Shown one piece after another: positions 8,388-16,424 of a stretch of 64,000 nucleotides of DNA. Each line of letters begins with the position of its first letter. The stretch's first letter is position 1. This DNA is from an uncultured Clostridia bacterium (GTDB lineage: Bacteria; Bacillota; Clostridia; Oscillospirales; Ruminococcaceae). The notes below the pieces were generated by a model. That model was not told the origin of the DNA. It worked only from the letters and a program-made list of their open reading frames with translations, and searched no databases. A program made the position numbers and the translations under genes. Location: the NCBI GenBank assembly GCA_947624375.1, contig CANQKD010000009.1, positions 47,479 to 111,478 of the forward strand, written 5' to 3'.

Positions 8388-10055
8388 TTACTGAATAGGC
8401 ACTATGCCTGCGCCAGTCTGCTCGTTGTACTTTTCTACCGCTCCGTCTTTAAGAGCCGCTACAAGAGCCTGAACGGCAGGGTCATTCTCATCACCGTTTC
8501 GCACGGCGACAATGTTCGCATAGGTCTGAGCCGCATCGCCCGAAGCATCTTCAATAGCGAGTGCATCGGTAGTTTTAAGACCTGCGCCGAGAGCATAGTT
8601 GTAGTTTATAACTGCTATAGTTCCGTCGTCGCTGTTTTTCAGCAAAGATGGTATAGCATCAGCCTGCGCCGCCTGAATGTTATAACCGTTGTCGTCTTCT
8701 ATATCCAGAACAGTTACACCCGATTCAACAGATGCATCAGCAGGCAGTTCTACCAAGCCCTCCTGCGCAAGAAGAAGCAGAGCTCTTGTCTGGTTTGAGT
8801 CATCATCGGGTACTATGATAGCCGCGCCTTTTGCAAGGTCTTTAAGGTCTGTAACGCTGAAGCTGTAAATGCCGAACGGTTCATAATGTATAGAGCCTGC
8901 CGAAACCAAGTCTGTGCCGTTAGATTCATTGAAGCTGTTAAGATACGGCGTATGCTGAAAGTAGTTTGCGTCCAGCGTGCCGTCCTGCAAAGCGGTGTTG
9001 GGAAGAACGTAATCATCATATATAACTATGTCAAGATCTATTCCCTGCTCGGCAAGCTCGGGCTTTACCAGTTCCAGTATCTCAGCGTGCGGAGTGGAGC
9101 TTGCGCCAACGGTTAGTTTAACGCTCTCAGGCGTGCTGCTGTCGTCAGTCGTGCTGTCGCTTGCTGTAGTACCGCCGCCCTCAACAACAAGGCTTTCCTC
9201 ATACTCTGTACCGTATGTATCTTTCAGTGTTTCCTCGTAATCTTTATGGAAGAAGTTTTCTGATGCCAAAGACTTTATTTCGTCGTTTATCCAGTTAAGC
9301 AGCGTTTCATTGCCCTTTGATACTGCCGGAGCTATAGTATCCTGACTGCCGAGTGACGGTATGCCCACCGTATAGCCGGGGTTTTGCAGTGCATACGCTA
9401 TGACCTCGGTGTTGTCGTTTGCCCATGCAGCTGCGTTGCCGTTTTCAAGCGCATTTTTGGCATTTGCGTAAGTATCGTATTTTTGCAGCTTTATCCCGGG
9501 GTTGTTCTTGATAAGATAATCTTCGGCGGTAGTGCCTGATATTACAATTACTTCATCATCTTCGCCGAGCTGCGACAGGTCGGTTATTACTCTGCTGTCG
9601 GGAGAGACCACGCCCAAAGCAACATTCATATACGGAAGCGCAAAATCGACTTTTTCGGCGCGCTCATCGGTAACGGTAAAGTTTGCAAGAACAATATCTA
9701 CCTTGCCTGTTTCAAGATATTCTACCCTGTTTGCAGCCTCTGTAGAAACGAAGTTTACCTCAACGCCGAGATCCTGACCTATGCGGCGTGCAAAATATAC
9801 GTCATAGCCTTGATATTCGCCGTTCTCATCTACATATCCGAACGGATTCTTATCCGAAAAAACACCTATATTTACCTTGCCGCTTGACTTTATTTCGTCA
9901 AGTGTGCGGTAAACTACCGACGACTTATCTTCCCCTGTGCTGTTTGCGGCAGTGCTGTTTGAAGCAGTGCTGCTGTCACCTTTGCCGCATGATGCCAGCG
10001 AAAGAGCCAGCGTTGATGCGAGTATCAGTGAAAAAATATTTTTTATCTTTTTCAT
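8388..10055 (-). CDS. Fused two-domain binding lipoprotein: SBP family 3 + MetQ
   Basis: Starting at 10055 (AAGGAGG, 8 nt spacing) the protein is about 555 residues with a lipoprotein signal ending LSLASC. Residues about 55-285 are a family 3 polar-amino-acid binding domain (KVNIGVFSDKNPFGY, ANFTVTDERAEKVDFA). An acidic Ser/Thr linker (about 290-310) leads to a complete MetQ/NlpA domain (VKLTVGASSTPHAEIL, DANYFQHTPYL). These folds are normally separate proteins serving different transporters. Upstream genes encode a polar-amino-acid permease pair and ATPase; downstream are metN and metI. One anchored polypeptide may therefore feed two transporters, probably with cystine and methionine. Ligands are inferred. 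Confidence 0.93.
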   Translation of the reverse strand: MKKIKNIFSLILASTLALSLASCGKGDSSTASNSTAANSTGEDKSSVVYRTLDEIKSSGKVNIGVFSDKNPFGYVDENGEYQGYDVYFARRIGQDLGVEVNFVSTEAANRVEYLETGKVDIVLANFTVTDERAEKVDFALPYMNVALGVVSPDSRVITDLSQLGEDDEVIVISGTTAEDYLIKNNPGIKLQKYDTYANAKNALENGNAAAWANDNTEVIAYALQNPGYTVGIPSLGSQDTIAPAVSKGNETLLNWINDEIKSLASENFFHKDYEETLKDTYGTEYEESLVVEGGGTTASDSTTDDSSTPESVKLTVGASSTPHAEILELVKPELAEQGIDLDIVIYDDYVLPNTALQDGTLDANYFQHTPYLNSFNESNGTDLVSAGSIHYEPFGIYSFSVTDLKDLAKGAAIIVPDDDSNQTRALLLLAQEGLVELPADASVESGVTVLDIEDDNGYNIQAAQADAIPSLLKNSDDGTIAVINYNYALGAGLKTTDALAIEDASGDAAQTYANIVAVRNGDENDPAVQALVAALKDGAVEKYNEQTGAGIVPIQ

Positions 10056-10074
10056 AATTATTTCCTCCTTGGGT

Positions 10075-10842
10075 CTATGCCCTGTTAGTTGTTGAGCGAT
10101 CGCGCTCAAATGTGAATGTATTTAAAAATTGTTTTGCCTTATCGGTTTTTGGGTGGTCGAAAAATTCATCTGGCGCTGCCTGCTCTATTATCTGCCCGTC
10201 GTCAAAGAAAACTATCCTGTCAGCCACAGCCCTTGCAAACTGCATTTCATGCGTAACGACAAGCATTGTTTTTCCTGCGTTCGCCAGATCTAAGATCACC
10301 TCTAAGACCTCTCTGACCATTTGCGGGTCAAGCGCGGCAGTAACTTCATCAAACAAAAGTATCTCGGGGTGCATACACAAGGCTCTTACAATGGCTGTTC
10401 TTTGCTTTTGTCCGCCCGAAAGCTGCCTAGGATAGCTGTCTGCTTTGCTTTCAAGACCCACTCTTTTCAGCAGTGCAAGCGCTTCTTCTCTGACTTCGCT
10501 CTTTTTTCGCCCCTGCGCTTTCACGGGGGCTAACATAACATTGTCAAGCACCGTCATATGCGGAAAAAGCTCATAGTTTTGAAAAACCATTCCTATCTTC
10601 TGCCTTATCTCATGCAGATCCTTGCTGTTTTTTGATACCGTATTGCCGTGCAGTTTTATCTCTCCGCCCTGAATAGTTTCCAGGGCGTTTATACATCGCA
10701 GCAGCGTACTCTTGCCGCAGCCGCTCGGCCCTATGATAACTACGACCTCGCCTTCATGCACCGTCAGGCTGAGATCCTCAATGACCGTTACGGTGTCAAA
10801 GACCTTATGCAGGTGCGATATCTCTAAAATAACTTGTGACAT
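10075..10842 (-). CDS. Polar amino acid ABC transporter ATP-binding protein (GlnQ/TcyC-like)
   Basis: A 255-residue ATPase with Walker A GPSGCGKS, signature LSGGQKQRTAIVRAL, Walker B LLFDEVTAALDP and H-loop VTHEM. These, and the length of about 250, mark the PAAT family (glutamine, arginine, cystine uptake). The start has a GGAGGTGA site. The gene lies 4 nt from its permease and 19 nt from the lipoprotein. Its context with metNI and a cysteine ligase favours cystine as substrate. Confidence 0.94.
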   Translation of the reverse strand: MSQVILEISHLHKVFDTVTVIEDLSLTVHEGEVVVIIGPSGCGKSTLLRCINALETIQGGEIKLHGNTVSKNSKDLHEIRQKIGMVFQNYELFPHMTVLDNVMLAPVKAQGRKKSEVREEALALLKRVGLESKADSYPRQLSGGQKQRTAIVRALCMHPEILLFDEVTAALDPQMVREVLEVILDLANAGKTMLVVTHEMQFARAVADRIVFFDDGQIIEQAAPDEFFDHPKTDKAKQFLNTFTFERDRSTTNRA

Positions 10843-10846
10843 ACGG

Positions 10847-11521
10847 TCACCTCCATCTTTTTTCTAGTTTTCTTGCCAGCAGACTTATCGGCCAGCAAGC
10901 CAGAAAATACATAACAAATACTGTAAGATACACGCCAAAGGCTGCGTTTTTGCTGCTCATGCGGTTGGCTTCGATTATTTGCTGCGCTACCTTTATTATC
11001 TCTACAACGCCTATCATCAGCACAAGACTGGTGGTCTTTATCATTCTTGTAACAAGGTTTATTGACAGCGGTATCAGCCTGCGTATCGCCTGCGGAAGTA
11101 TCACATACAGATATACCTGTGCTTTCCCGAGCCCCAGCGCAAATGCGCTTTCATACTGATGTGCGGATATACTTATCAGCGCACCTCTTACAAGGTCGCT
11201 CATCTCTGCCGTGCCCCACAGCGAAAAAACAATTACCGATGCCGTCTCGCCCGAAAGATTCCAGCCGAAAGAGCGTGTTGTGCCGAAGTAAACTATAAAA
11301 AGCAAAACCAGCTGCGGCATTATGCGTATCACTTCAAGATAAGAGCGCATCACGGCTTTTATAAACAAATTATTATGGTGCCAAAGTATTCCCAGCACAG
11401 TTCCTAAAATTATGCTTATCAGTACAGACATCAGGCTTATCTTCAAAGCAACGCCCAGACCGCCTAGAAGTCTTAAAAAGTTTTTGCCTTTCAAAAGTAC
11501 GTCAAACCCCATATCCGGCAT
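10847..11521 (-). CDS. Polar amino acid ABC transporter permease
   Basis: A 224-residue PAAT (HisM-type) permease with five membrane helices and the EAA motif region SAFALGLGKAQVYLYVILPQAIRRL. Its start (AAGGAGA upstream) overlaps the preceding permease gene by 20 nt, so the two are coupled and would form a heterodimer. The partner ATPase follows after 4 nt. Confidence 0.93.
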   Translation of the reverse strand: MPDMGFDVLLKGKNFLRLLGGLGVALKISLMSVLISIILGTVLGILWHHNNLFIKAVMRSYLEVIRIMPQLVLLFIVYFGTTRSFGWNLSGETASVIVFSLWGTAEMSDLVRGALISISAHQYESAFALGLGKAQVYLYVILPQAIRRLIPLSINLVTRMIKTTSLVLMIGVVEIIKVAQQIIEANRMSSKNAAFGVYLTVFVMYFLACWPISLLARKLEKRWR

Positions 11522-12161
11522 GGCGCAGTCTCCTTTCTATAAGGCTGCCTATAACAGATACCGGCAGCAGTATAAGCAGATAGAAAACCACCAAAAGGAA
11601 AAGGCTTTCTGTTGTGTTGTAGTACAGCCCTATAAGGTCTTTTGCGGTAAACATCAGATCCATAAGACTTATTGCCGAGAACACGCTTGTTTCCTTCAAA
11701 AGAAAGATAACATTTGCTATCAGGGCAGGTGCGCTTATAGATATAGCCTGCGGAAGAAGAACGTATCTCACGGTCTGCAATTTGCTCAGACCCAGGCTGT
11801 ATGCGCTTTCTTCCTGTATAACATCTATAGCCTCAACGCCGCTTCTGAAAGCCTCTGCCATGTAGCTTCCGCCAAGAAACGCAAGACCTGCTATGCCGCA
11901 CATCTGCGCGTCGGTGCGTATGCCTATCTTCGGCAAGCCATAATAGATGAAAAACAGCTGTATCAGCAGCGGCGTGCTGCGGCTGATCTCAATGTATACG
12001 GAAACTATTCTTCTGAGCACGGGTATTTTGAAATATACTATCGTTTCACAGACCAGACCTATTATTATGGCTGCCGCGATACCTAAAAAACCGATCTTGA
12101 CGGTAAGCAAAGCTGCCTCGCTGTACAGCGGTATATATTGCTTTATGAATTCCTTATCCAC
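11502..12161 (-). CDS. Polar amino acid ABC transporter permease, first operon gene
   Basis: A PAAT permease of about 219 residues. The GTG at 12161 is the likely start because GGAGGTGA lies 5-6 nt upstream; the longer ORF starts inside the upstream terminator hairpin. It has five helices and the coupling segment SAYSLGLSKLQTVRYVLLPQA. It is the first structural gene after the leader peptide and attenuator, so its expression would depend on read-through of the hairpin at 12187-12205. Confidence 0.92.
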   Translation of the reverse strand: MDKEFIKQYIPLYSEAALLTVKIGFLGIAAAIIIGLVCETIVYFKIPVLRRIVSVYIEISRSTPLLIQLFFIYYGLPKIGIRTDAQMCGIAGLAFLGGSYMAEAFRSGVEAIDVIQEESAYSLGLSKLQTVRYVLLPQAISISAPALIANVIFLLKETSVFSAISLMDLMFTAKDLIGLYYNTTESLFLLVVFYLLILLPVSVIGSLIERRLRHAGYGV

Positions 12162-12179
12162 TCTGTCACCTCCGTGAAT

Positions 12180-12208
12180 AAAAAAACGGGCGCTCAAAGC
12201 TCCCGGGC
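12180..12208 (-). terminator. Attenuator terminator before the sulfur amino acid operon
   Basis: On the minus strand CGGGAGC (12205-12199), loop TTTGA and GCGCCCG (12193-12187) make a 7-bp stem with one mismatch, followed by seven T residues (12186-12180). It lies after the leader peptide stop and 19 nt before the GTG of the first permease. A terminator inside an operon leader only makes sense if read-through is controlled. Confidence 0.85.
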
Positions 12209-12232
12209 AAATGGCACTATCGGCATAAAAAA

Positions 12233-12355
12233 CTAATGCCGCATCGTTTTGAGGCGCGCGGAAATACAGTCGAACGCCCCAGCCATATCATATGCCCGGG
12301 AGTAAAACATTCGACAGCACATCATGCTATGTCTGTTTATAACTACATTGTGCAT
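12233..12355 (-). CDS. Candidate Met/Cys leader peptide, 40 residues
   Basis: A short ORF with an excellent ribosome site (AAAGGAGGTG, 12370-12361) starts 25-30 nt after the promoter. Its 40 residues include six Met and three Cys, with Met-Met-Cys-Cys at residues 11-14 and Met at 16, an extreme density. It stops 25 nt before the attenuator hairpin. It has no fold or membrane features. A leader peptide whose translation reports charged tRNA-Met and tRNA-Cys levels is the best reading; a small regulatory protein is the alternative. Confidence 0.8.
   Translation of the reverse strand: MHNVVINRHSMMCCRMFYSRAYDMAGAFDCISARLKTMRH
12294..12302 (-). promoter_or_regulatory. Antiterminator arm complementary to the attenuator
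   Basis: The minus-strand segment CTCCCGGGC, at codons 18-21 of the leader peptide, is the exact reverse complement of GCCCGGGAG at 12208-12200, which includes the 5' arm of the terminator. Pairing of the two would stop the terminator from forming. A ribosome stalled at codons 11-14 would leave this arm free. The pairing is seen in the sequence; the mechanism is inferred. Confidence 0.7.
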
Positions 12356-12386
12356 GACCTGCACCTCCTTTGTTTTCGCTGCTATT

Positions 12387-12415
12387 ATTATACTCCCAAA
12401 CGGGGAGTTTGTAAA
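12387..12415 (-). promoter_or_regulatory. Promoter of the sulfur amino acid operon with operator-like palindrome
   Basis: TTTACA (12415-12410), 17 nt, then TATAAT (12392-12387) on the minus strand. Between them is an inverted repeat ACTCCC-N5-GGGAGT (12392-12408) that could bind a dimeric regulator and would overlap RNA polymerase. Transcription should begin near 12380. Confidence 0.85.
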
Positions 12416-12461
12416 TTCGTTAGTTTTTATCATCGGCGATAAGAAAAGATTATCACGCGCT

Positions 12462-13367
12462 CTACAGCTCTTTGTATTTCATAAGCTGCTCTACATATTT
12501 TCTTCCGTATGCAGATAGCGCGCTGCCCTTTCTTGTTATGTAGCCTATGGTTAGCGGATCCTCCTCTGTCAGTTTTATAGCTGTAAGCCCCTGCAATACC
12601 GCATCAGCTTCCGAGAGCATACCCGAACCTATGGAATAACCGTTCAGCTTTGCTATAAGCTCCATGGTCGTCGCCCTGTCATCGGAACGTATCATTTTTT
12701 CAAAGTCGTAGTCTGCCATTGCCTCTTCGGTAAGATAAAAGTTGCTGTCATTGGTCTGGTCAAAAGAAATGCAGGGGTAGTCTTTCATATCTTCAATAGA
12801 GAGCTCACTCTTTCCTGCAAAGGGGTGATCTTTCCACACATATACATATGTATCTCTTTTCATAAGCGGCGTAAATTCAAGCTGATAGTCGCGAAACAGC
12901 TTTTTTATAAGCGCCTCGTTCGAGCCCGAAAATGAAACTATGCCGACCTCGCTTTTTAAGTTTCTGACATCTTCAAGCACTTCTTTTGTCTTAGTTTCGT
13001 GAACGGAAAAGATATACTTTTCGGGTGCCATTTCCTTTATAACATCTGTAAATGCCTTTATTGCAAAGTTGTAATGCTGTGTAGATACCGAGAAACGCTC
13101 TTTATCGCAGCCCGTTGTGAGATACCGCTGCTCTAAAACCTCATACTGACCCACAGCATTTTTGACGTATGAAAGAAACTCCCTGCCTGCATCGGTAAGA
13201 GAAATGCCTTTGTTCGTCCTTTCAAAAATAAGTATGCCTATCTCTTCTTCCAGCTCATGTATGCTAGCCGAAAGCGCAGGCTGCGAAACATACAATTTTG
13301 TCGATGCCTCACGCATGGAGGAAGATGCGGCGATCTCCAGCACATATTTCAGCTGATTTATGTTCAT
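12462..13367 (-). CDS. LysR-family regulator, probable sulfur metabolism regulator
   Basis: A 301-residue LysR protein: N-terminal winged helix (MNINQLKYVLEIA, SMREASTKLYVSQPALSASIHELEEEIG) and a C-terminal effector domain. It lies between the sulfur amino acid importer operon, read in the same direction, and the divergent MnmA/rhodanese operon, a placement usual for CysL/CysB-like regulators. The inducer is unknown; O-acetylserine or a thiol would fit. The same 21-bp element occurs at its own promoter and at the divergent one, consistent with autoregulation. Confidence 0.92.
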   Translation of the reverse strand: MNINQLKYVLEIAASSSMREASTKLYVSQPALSASIHELEEEIGILIFERTNKGISLTDAGREFLSYVKNAVGQYEVLEQRYLTTGCDKERFSVSTQHYNFAIKAFTDVIKEMAPEKYIFSVHETKTKEVLEDVRNLKSEVGIVSFSGSNEALIKKLFRDYQLEFTPLMKRDTYVYVWKDHPFAGKSELSIEDMKDYPCISFDQTNDSNFYLTEEAMADYDFEKMIRSDDRATTMELIAKLNGYSIGSGMLSEADAVLQGLTAIKLTEEDPLTIGYITRKGSALSAYGRKYVEQLMKYKEL

Positions 13368-13395
13368 ACTGTATCACCTCGCGATTTTGTCTACT

Positions 13396-13416
13396 ATACC
13401 TATATGTTTAATATGC
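13396..13416. promoter_or_regulatory. Candidate operator, copy 1 (lysR side)
   Basis: This 21-bp element matches the one at 13567-13587 at 18 positions, in the same orientation (shared cores TATATGTTT and ATAT). It lies from about -4 to +16 relative to the expected lysR start. It is flanked by TATAC/GTATA arms that suggest a dimeric protein. Confidence 0.6.
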
Positions 13417-13418
13417 TT

Positions 13419-13447
13419 AGTATATCACAAGGCTTTCGGTATGTCAA
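13419..13447 (-). promoter_or_regulatory. Promoter of the lysR gene
   Basis: TTGACA (13447-13442), 17 nt, then TATACT (13424-13419) on the minus strand, about 50 nt before the lysR start codon. The operator-like element 13396-13416 lies just downstream of the -10. Confidence 0.85.
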
Positions 13448-13524
13448 GAGAGCATCACTAAAATAAAAAATACCGATATTTAAGCATCAAGTGATAGGAC
13501 AAATCTATAAAAAGTTATTCACAC

Positions 13525-13553
13525 TTGACAAACTGACGGTATAGTGGTACAAT
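13525..13553 (+). promoter_or_regulatory. Promoter of the HD-mnmA-E1-rhodanese-ridA operon
   Basis: TTGACA (13525-13530), 17 nt, TACAAT (13548-13553). The predicted start, near 13560, lies just before the operator-like element 13567-13587. The HD-protein start codon follows at 13613 with a GGAG site. Confidence 0.88.
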
Positions 13554-13566
13554 TATAATCCATAGT

Positions 13567-13587
13567 ATACTTATATGTTTTATATAC
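13567..13587. promoter_or_regulatory. Candidate operator, copy 2 (operon side)
   Basis: Second copy of the 21-bp element, at about +8 to +28 of the divergent operon. Here it sits inside an inverted repeat ATAGTATA (13562-13569) and TATACTAT (13583-13590). A position downstream of the start fits repression. Confidence 0.6.
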
Positions 13588-13612
13588 TATTTGTAAAAAA
13601 GGAGTAATACAT

Positions 13613-14185
13613 ATGTCAAAAAATATCACAAGAGATGAGGCTTGGCAGCTGCTGTGCGAGTGGAACAAAGAGCCTTTTCACCTGCGGCACGCCATTACGG
13701 TAGAGGGCGTTATGCGCTACTTTGCAAAAGAACTCGGCTATGCCGATGAGGAGGACTTCTGGGGCATAGTCGGTCTGCTGCACGATCTGGATTTTGAGAA
13801 ATTCCCTAGCGAGCATTGTATCAAAGAGCAGGAGATACTGCGTGACTTTGGCGCTCAGGAGCGGCTTATCCATGCGGTGGCAAGTCACGGCTATGCGCTG
13901 ACTGTAGATATTCAGCCTGAGCACGAAATGGAAAAGGTGCTGTACGCTGTAGACGAACTTACGGGGCTTATCGGCGCGGTGGCTATTATGCGGCCGTCAA
14001 AGAGTGTGTCGGATCTGGAACTGAAATCGGTAAAGAAAAAATATAAGAACGCAAACTTTGCGGCAGGCTGCTCACGCGAGGTAATAGAACGCGGCGCGCA
14101 AATGCTCGGCTGGGAGCTTGACGACCTGATAAGCCGCACTATTCTGGCAATGCGCAGCTGTGAGGCGGAGTATGAGCGGTTCTGA
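13613..14185 (+). CDS. HD-domain phosphohydrolase-like protein
   Basis: A 190-residue HD/HDIG-type protein. The first metal His is in FHLRHAITVEGV, the HD pair is in GLLHDLDFEKF, and later His and Asp residues (HAVASHGY, YAVDELTG) complete the site. Related proteins hydrolyse phosphate esters or nucleotides; the substrate is unknown here. It leads the operon that continues, after 21 nt, with an MnmA-like gene, so a link to thiolation or tRNA turnover is possible but unproven. Confidence 0.9.
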   Translation: MSKNITRDEAWQLLCEWNKEPFHLRHAITVEGVMRYFAKELGYADEEDFWGIVGLLHDLDFEKFPSEHCIKEQEILRDFGAQERLIHAVASHGYALTVDIQPEHEMEKVLYAVDELTGLIGAVAIMRPSKSVSDLELKSVKKKYKNANFAAGCSREVIERGAQMLGWELDDLISRTILAMRSCEAEYERF

Positions 14186-14206
14186 CCTATAAGGAGAAGC
14201 GGCAAA

Positions 14207-15280
14207 ATGTGCAAAAAAGCTATAGTTGCGATGAGCGGCGGTGTGGATTCAAGCGTTGCGGCATTTTTAATGAAAGAGCGCGGCTATGAATGTATCGGGG
14301 CAACGATGAAGCTGTATCATAATGAGGATATCGGGCAGCCGCAGGGGCACACCTGCTGTTCACTGGAAGATGTTGAGGATGCAAGAAGCGTTGCATATTC
14401 TATAGGTATACCCTACTATGTATTTAATTTCTCAGATAAGTTTCGTGAAAAGGTAATGGATCGCTTTGTTTACGCCTATGAAAACGGCGCTACTCCAAAT
14501 CCGTGCATTGACTGCAACCGATTTCTGAAATTTGATAAGCTGTATCTTCGGGCAAAGGAGCTTGGCTGCGGCTATGTGGCAACGGGGCATTACGCGCGTA
14601 TTGAGAAAGACGGAACCAGAGGCAGATATCTTCTGAAAAAGGCTATGGACCACACTAAAGATCAAAGCTATGTGCTGTATTCCATGACGCAGGAGCAACT
14701 GGCTCACACCATCTTTCCGCTTGGTGAGTACCAAAAAGCGCAGGTGCGCGAAATAGCCGCGCGGCAGGGTTTTCTGAATGCGAAAAAGCACGACAGTCAA
14801 GACATATGTTTTGTACCAAACGGCAGATACGCTGAGTTTATCGAGGGCTACACGGGCAGGCAGTATCCGCAGGGGGATTTTTTGGACGAGCGCGGTAATG
14901 TTATCGGGCGGCACGGCGGCATTATACGCTATACCATAGGTCAGCGCAAAGGGCTTGGGGTATCGGCTGCCGCTCCACTATACGTTACAAAAATTGATCC
15001 CGAAAACAACACTGTAACGCTTGGAAAAAATGAATCACTGTATTCGCGCTCGCTAATCGCAGAAGATCTGAATCTGATAGCTGTAGATAAAATAGAACGC
15101 CCCCTGCGTGTGAAAGCAAAAATACGTTACCGCCAGAGCGAACAATGGGCAACGGTCGTGCAGACAGATAAAGACAAGGCAGAGGTCTTGTTCGACGAGC
15201 CGCAGAGGGCTGTCACAAAGGGGCAGGCTGTGGTATTCTATGACGGTGACATTGTAGTCGGCGGCGGTACGATACAATAA
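14207..15280 (+). CDS. mnmA: tRNA 2-thiouridine synthase MnmA (TrmU)
   Basis: The 357-residue protein has the PP-loop AMSGGVDSSVAA at the N-terminus, NPCIDCNRF with the first catalytic Cys (about 103), the ATGHYAR segment, SQDICFVP with the second Cys (about 204), and the C-terminal beta-barrel ending. It adenylates U34 of tRNA Lys/Glu/Gln and installs sulfur. Here it is followed 12 nt later by an E1-like enzyme and a rhodanese rather than by a cysteine desulfurase, which hints at a dedicated sulfur donor. A second MnmA elsewhere in the genome is possible. Confidence 0.95.
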   Translation: MCKKAIVAMSGGVDSSVAAFLMKERGYECIGATMKLYHNEDIGQPQGHTCCSLEDVEDARSVAYSIGIPYYVFNFSDKFREKVMDRFVYAYENGATPNPCIDCNRFLKFDKLYLRAKELGCGYVATGHYARIEKDGTRGRYLLKKAMDHTKDQSYVLYSMTQEQLAHTIFPLGEYQKAQVREIAARQGFLNAKKHDSQDICFVPNGRYAEFIEGYTGRQYPQGDFLDERGNVIGRHGGIIRYTIGQRKGLGVSAAAPLYVTKIDPENNTVTLGKNESLYSRSLIAEDLNLIAVDKIERPLRVKAKIRYRQSEQWATVVQTDKDKAEVLFDEPQRAVTKGQAVVFYDGDIVVGGGTIQ

Positions 15281-15292
15281 AGAGGTGAAAAT

Positions 15293-16129
15293 ATGGCGTT
15301 TTCAAAAGAGCAGACGCAGCGTTATGCACGCCATTTCGTACTGAAAGAGATAGGCGTAGAGGGACAGGAGCGGCTTTTGCAGTCGCGCGTTCTGGTCATA
15401 GGCGCAGGCGCTTTGGGCTCAGGTGCGCTTATGTATTTAGCTGCGGCAGGCATTGGCGTGATAGGCATTTGCGACGGTGACAGGGTCGAGCTTTCAAATC
15501 TGAGCCGCCAGCCTATACACAGGCAGTCTGACATAGGCATACTAAAGACTGAATCGGCAAAAAGGGCGCTGGTTGGGCTTAATCCTGACGTAACGATACA
15601 GCTTATCTCCGAGAGGGTCACACCGGATAACATTGAAGCGGTCATCTCGCCATATGATTTTATTTTAGACTGCACAGACCGCTTTGAGACGAAATTTCTG
15701 ATAAACGATGCCTGCGTGCTTATGGAAAAGCCGTATTCTCATGCAGGCGCGGTACGCTTTGAGGGGCAAGCTATGACATATGTTCCGGGGCGTGGCGGCT
15801 GCCTGCGCTGTGTGCTGGGCGGCGTGCCCGAAAATGCGGCTTCCTGCGCCGAGGCAGGCGTTTTTGGTACTATACCGGGTATTCTGGGCTGTATTCAGGC
15901 GACAGAGGCTGTAAAATATCTGCTGGGAGCAGGCGGGCTGCTAACGGGCAGGGTGCTGCACATAGATGGTCTTACCATGCGTACACAGACTATAAACACA
16001 GGCGCGGCTGACGAAAATTGCCCTGTTTGCGGCAAAGAGAGAGCCTCTTTTTCATTATTGCAGCACCGCGGCGAATACGAACCGAAAAGCTGCGGCAGTC
16101 AAGGGAGTGATCTTCATTTTGATGCGTGA
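15293..16129 (+). CDS. ThiF/MoeB/HesA-family E1-like adenylyltransferase
   Basis: A 278-residue E1-like enzyme. The nucleotide-binding loop is GAGALGSGALMYLAAAG, the acidic tip DGDRVELSNLSRQ follows, DCTDRFETK is the conserved adenylation motif, and two zinc pairs are visible (GCLRC and CPVC). Such enzymes adenylate the C-terminal glycine of ThiS/MoaD-type sulfur carriers. No carrier gene is seen in the window. It overlaps the following rhodanese gene, so the two likely cooperate as in MoeB/rhodanese pairs. Confidence 0.93.
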   Translation: MAFSKEQTQRYARHFVLKEIGVEGQERLLQSRVLVIGAGALGSGALMYLAAAGIGVIGICDGDRVELSNLSRQPIHRQSDIGILKTESAKRALVGLNPDVTIQLISERVTPDNIEAVISPYDFILDCTDRFETKFLINDACVLMEKPYSHAGAVRFEGQAMTYVPGRGGCLRCVLGGVPENAASCAEAGVFGTIPGILGCIQATEAVKYLLGAGGLLTGRVLHIDGLTMRTQTINTGAADENCPVCGKERASFSLLQHRGEYEPKSCGSQGSDLHFDA

Positions 16130-16424
16130 AGTAAACATTTGTGATTATCTAAAAGAGCGGCATGGCGGTGACATTCTTGTAGATCTTCGCAGCAAGGTAA
16201 TGTACTCTTTCGGGACTATATCGGGCGCGGTCAACATTCCCGTAGAACGCATAGAAAAACTTTATGATCTGCCAAAGGATAAAACGATATGCCTTTTCTG
16301 TCAGGTCGGCGAGATAAGCGGTCAGTTTGCGCGGCTGCTTTCAGATGCAGGATATGATACCTGCGATCTTTTGGGCGGCTACCGTGAATATTTAAAAGAA
16401 AAATTAAAGGAGGAAAACTTATGA
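16122..16424 (+). CDS. Rhodanese-like sulfurtransferase, single domain
   Basis: A protein of about 100 residues (ATG at 16122; a GTG at 16107 is possible). [22 protein letters not shown] is the usual rhodanese entry and [11 protein letters not shown] is the active-site loop, with CQVGEISG carrying the persulfide Cys. It overlaps the E1-like gene by 8 nt and ridA by 4 nt. It would pass persulfide sulfur to the E1/MnmA partners. Confidence 0.92.
   Translation: MREVNICDYLKERHGGDILVDLRSKVMYSFGTISGAVNIPVERIEKLYDLPKDKTICLFCQVGEISGQFARLLSDAGYDTCDLLGGYREYLKEKLKEENL

Noticed and set aside
12180..12460. A T-box or SAM riboswitch before the sulfur amino acid operon
   Set aside because: The leader is only about 200 nt, I find no TGGNACC T-box motif and no SAM-I core, and a short ORF with a strong ribosome site fills most of it.
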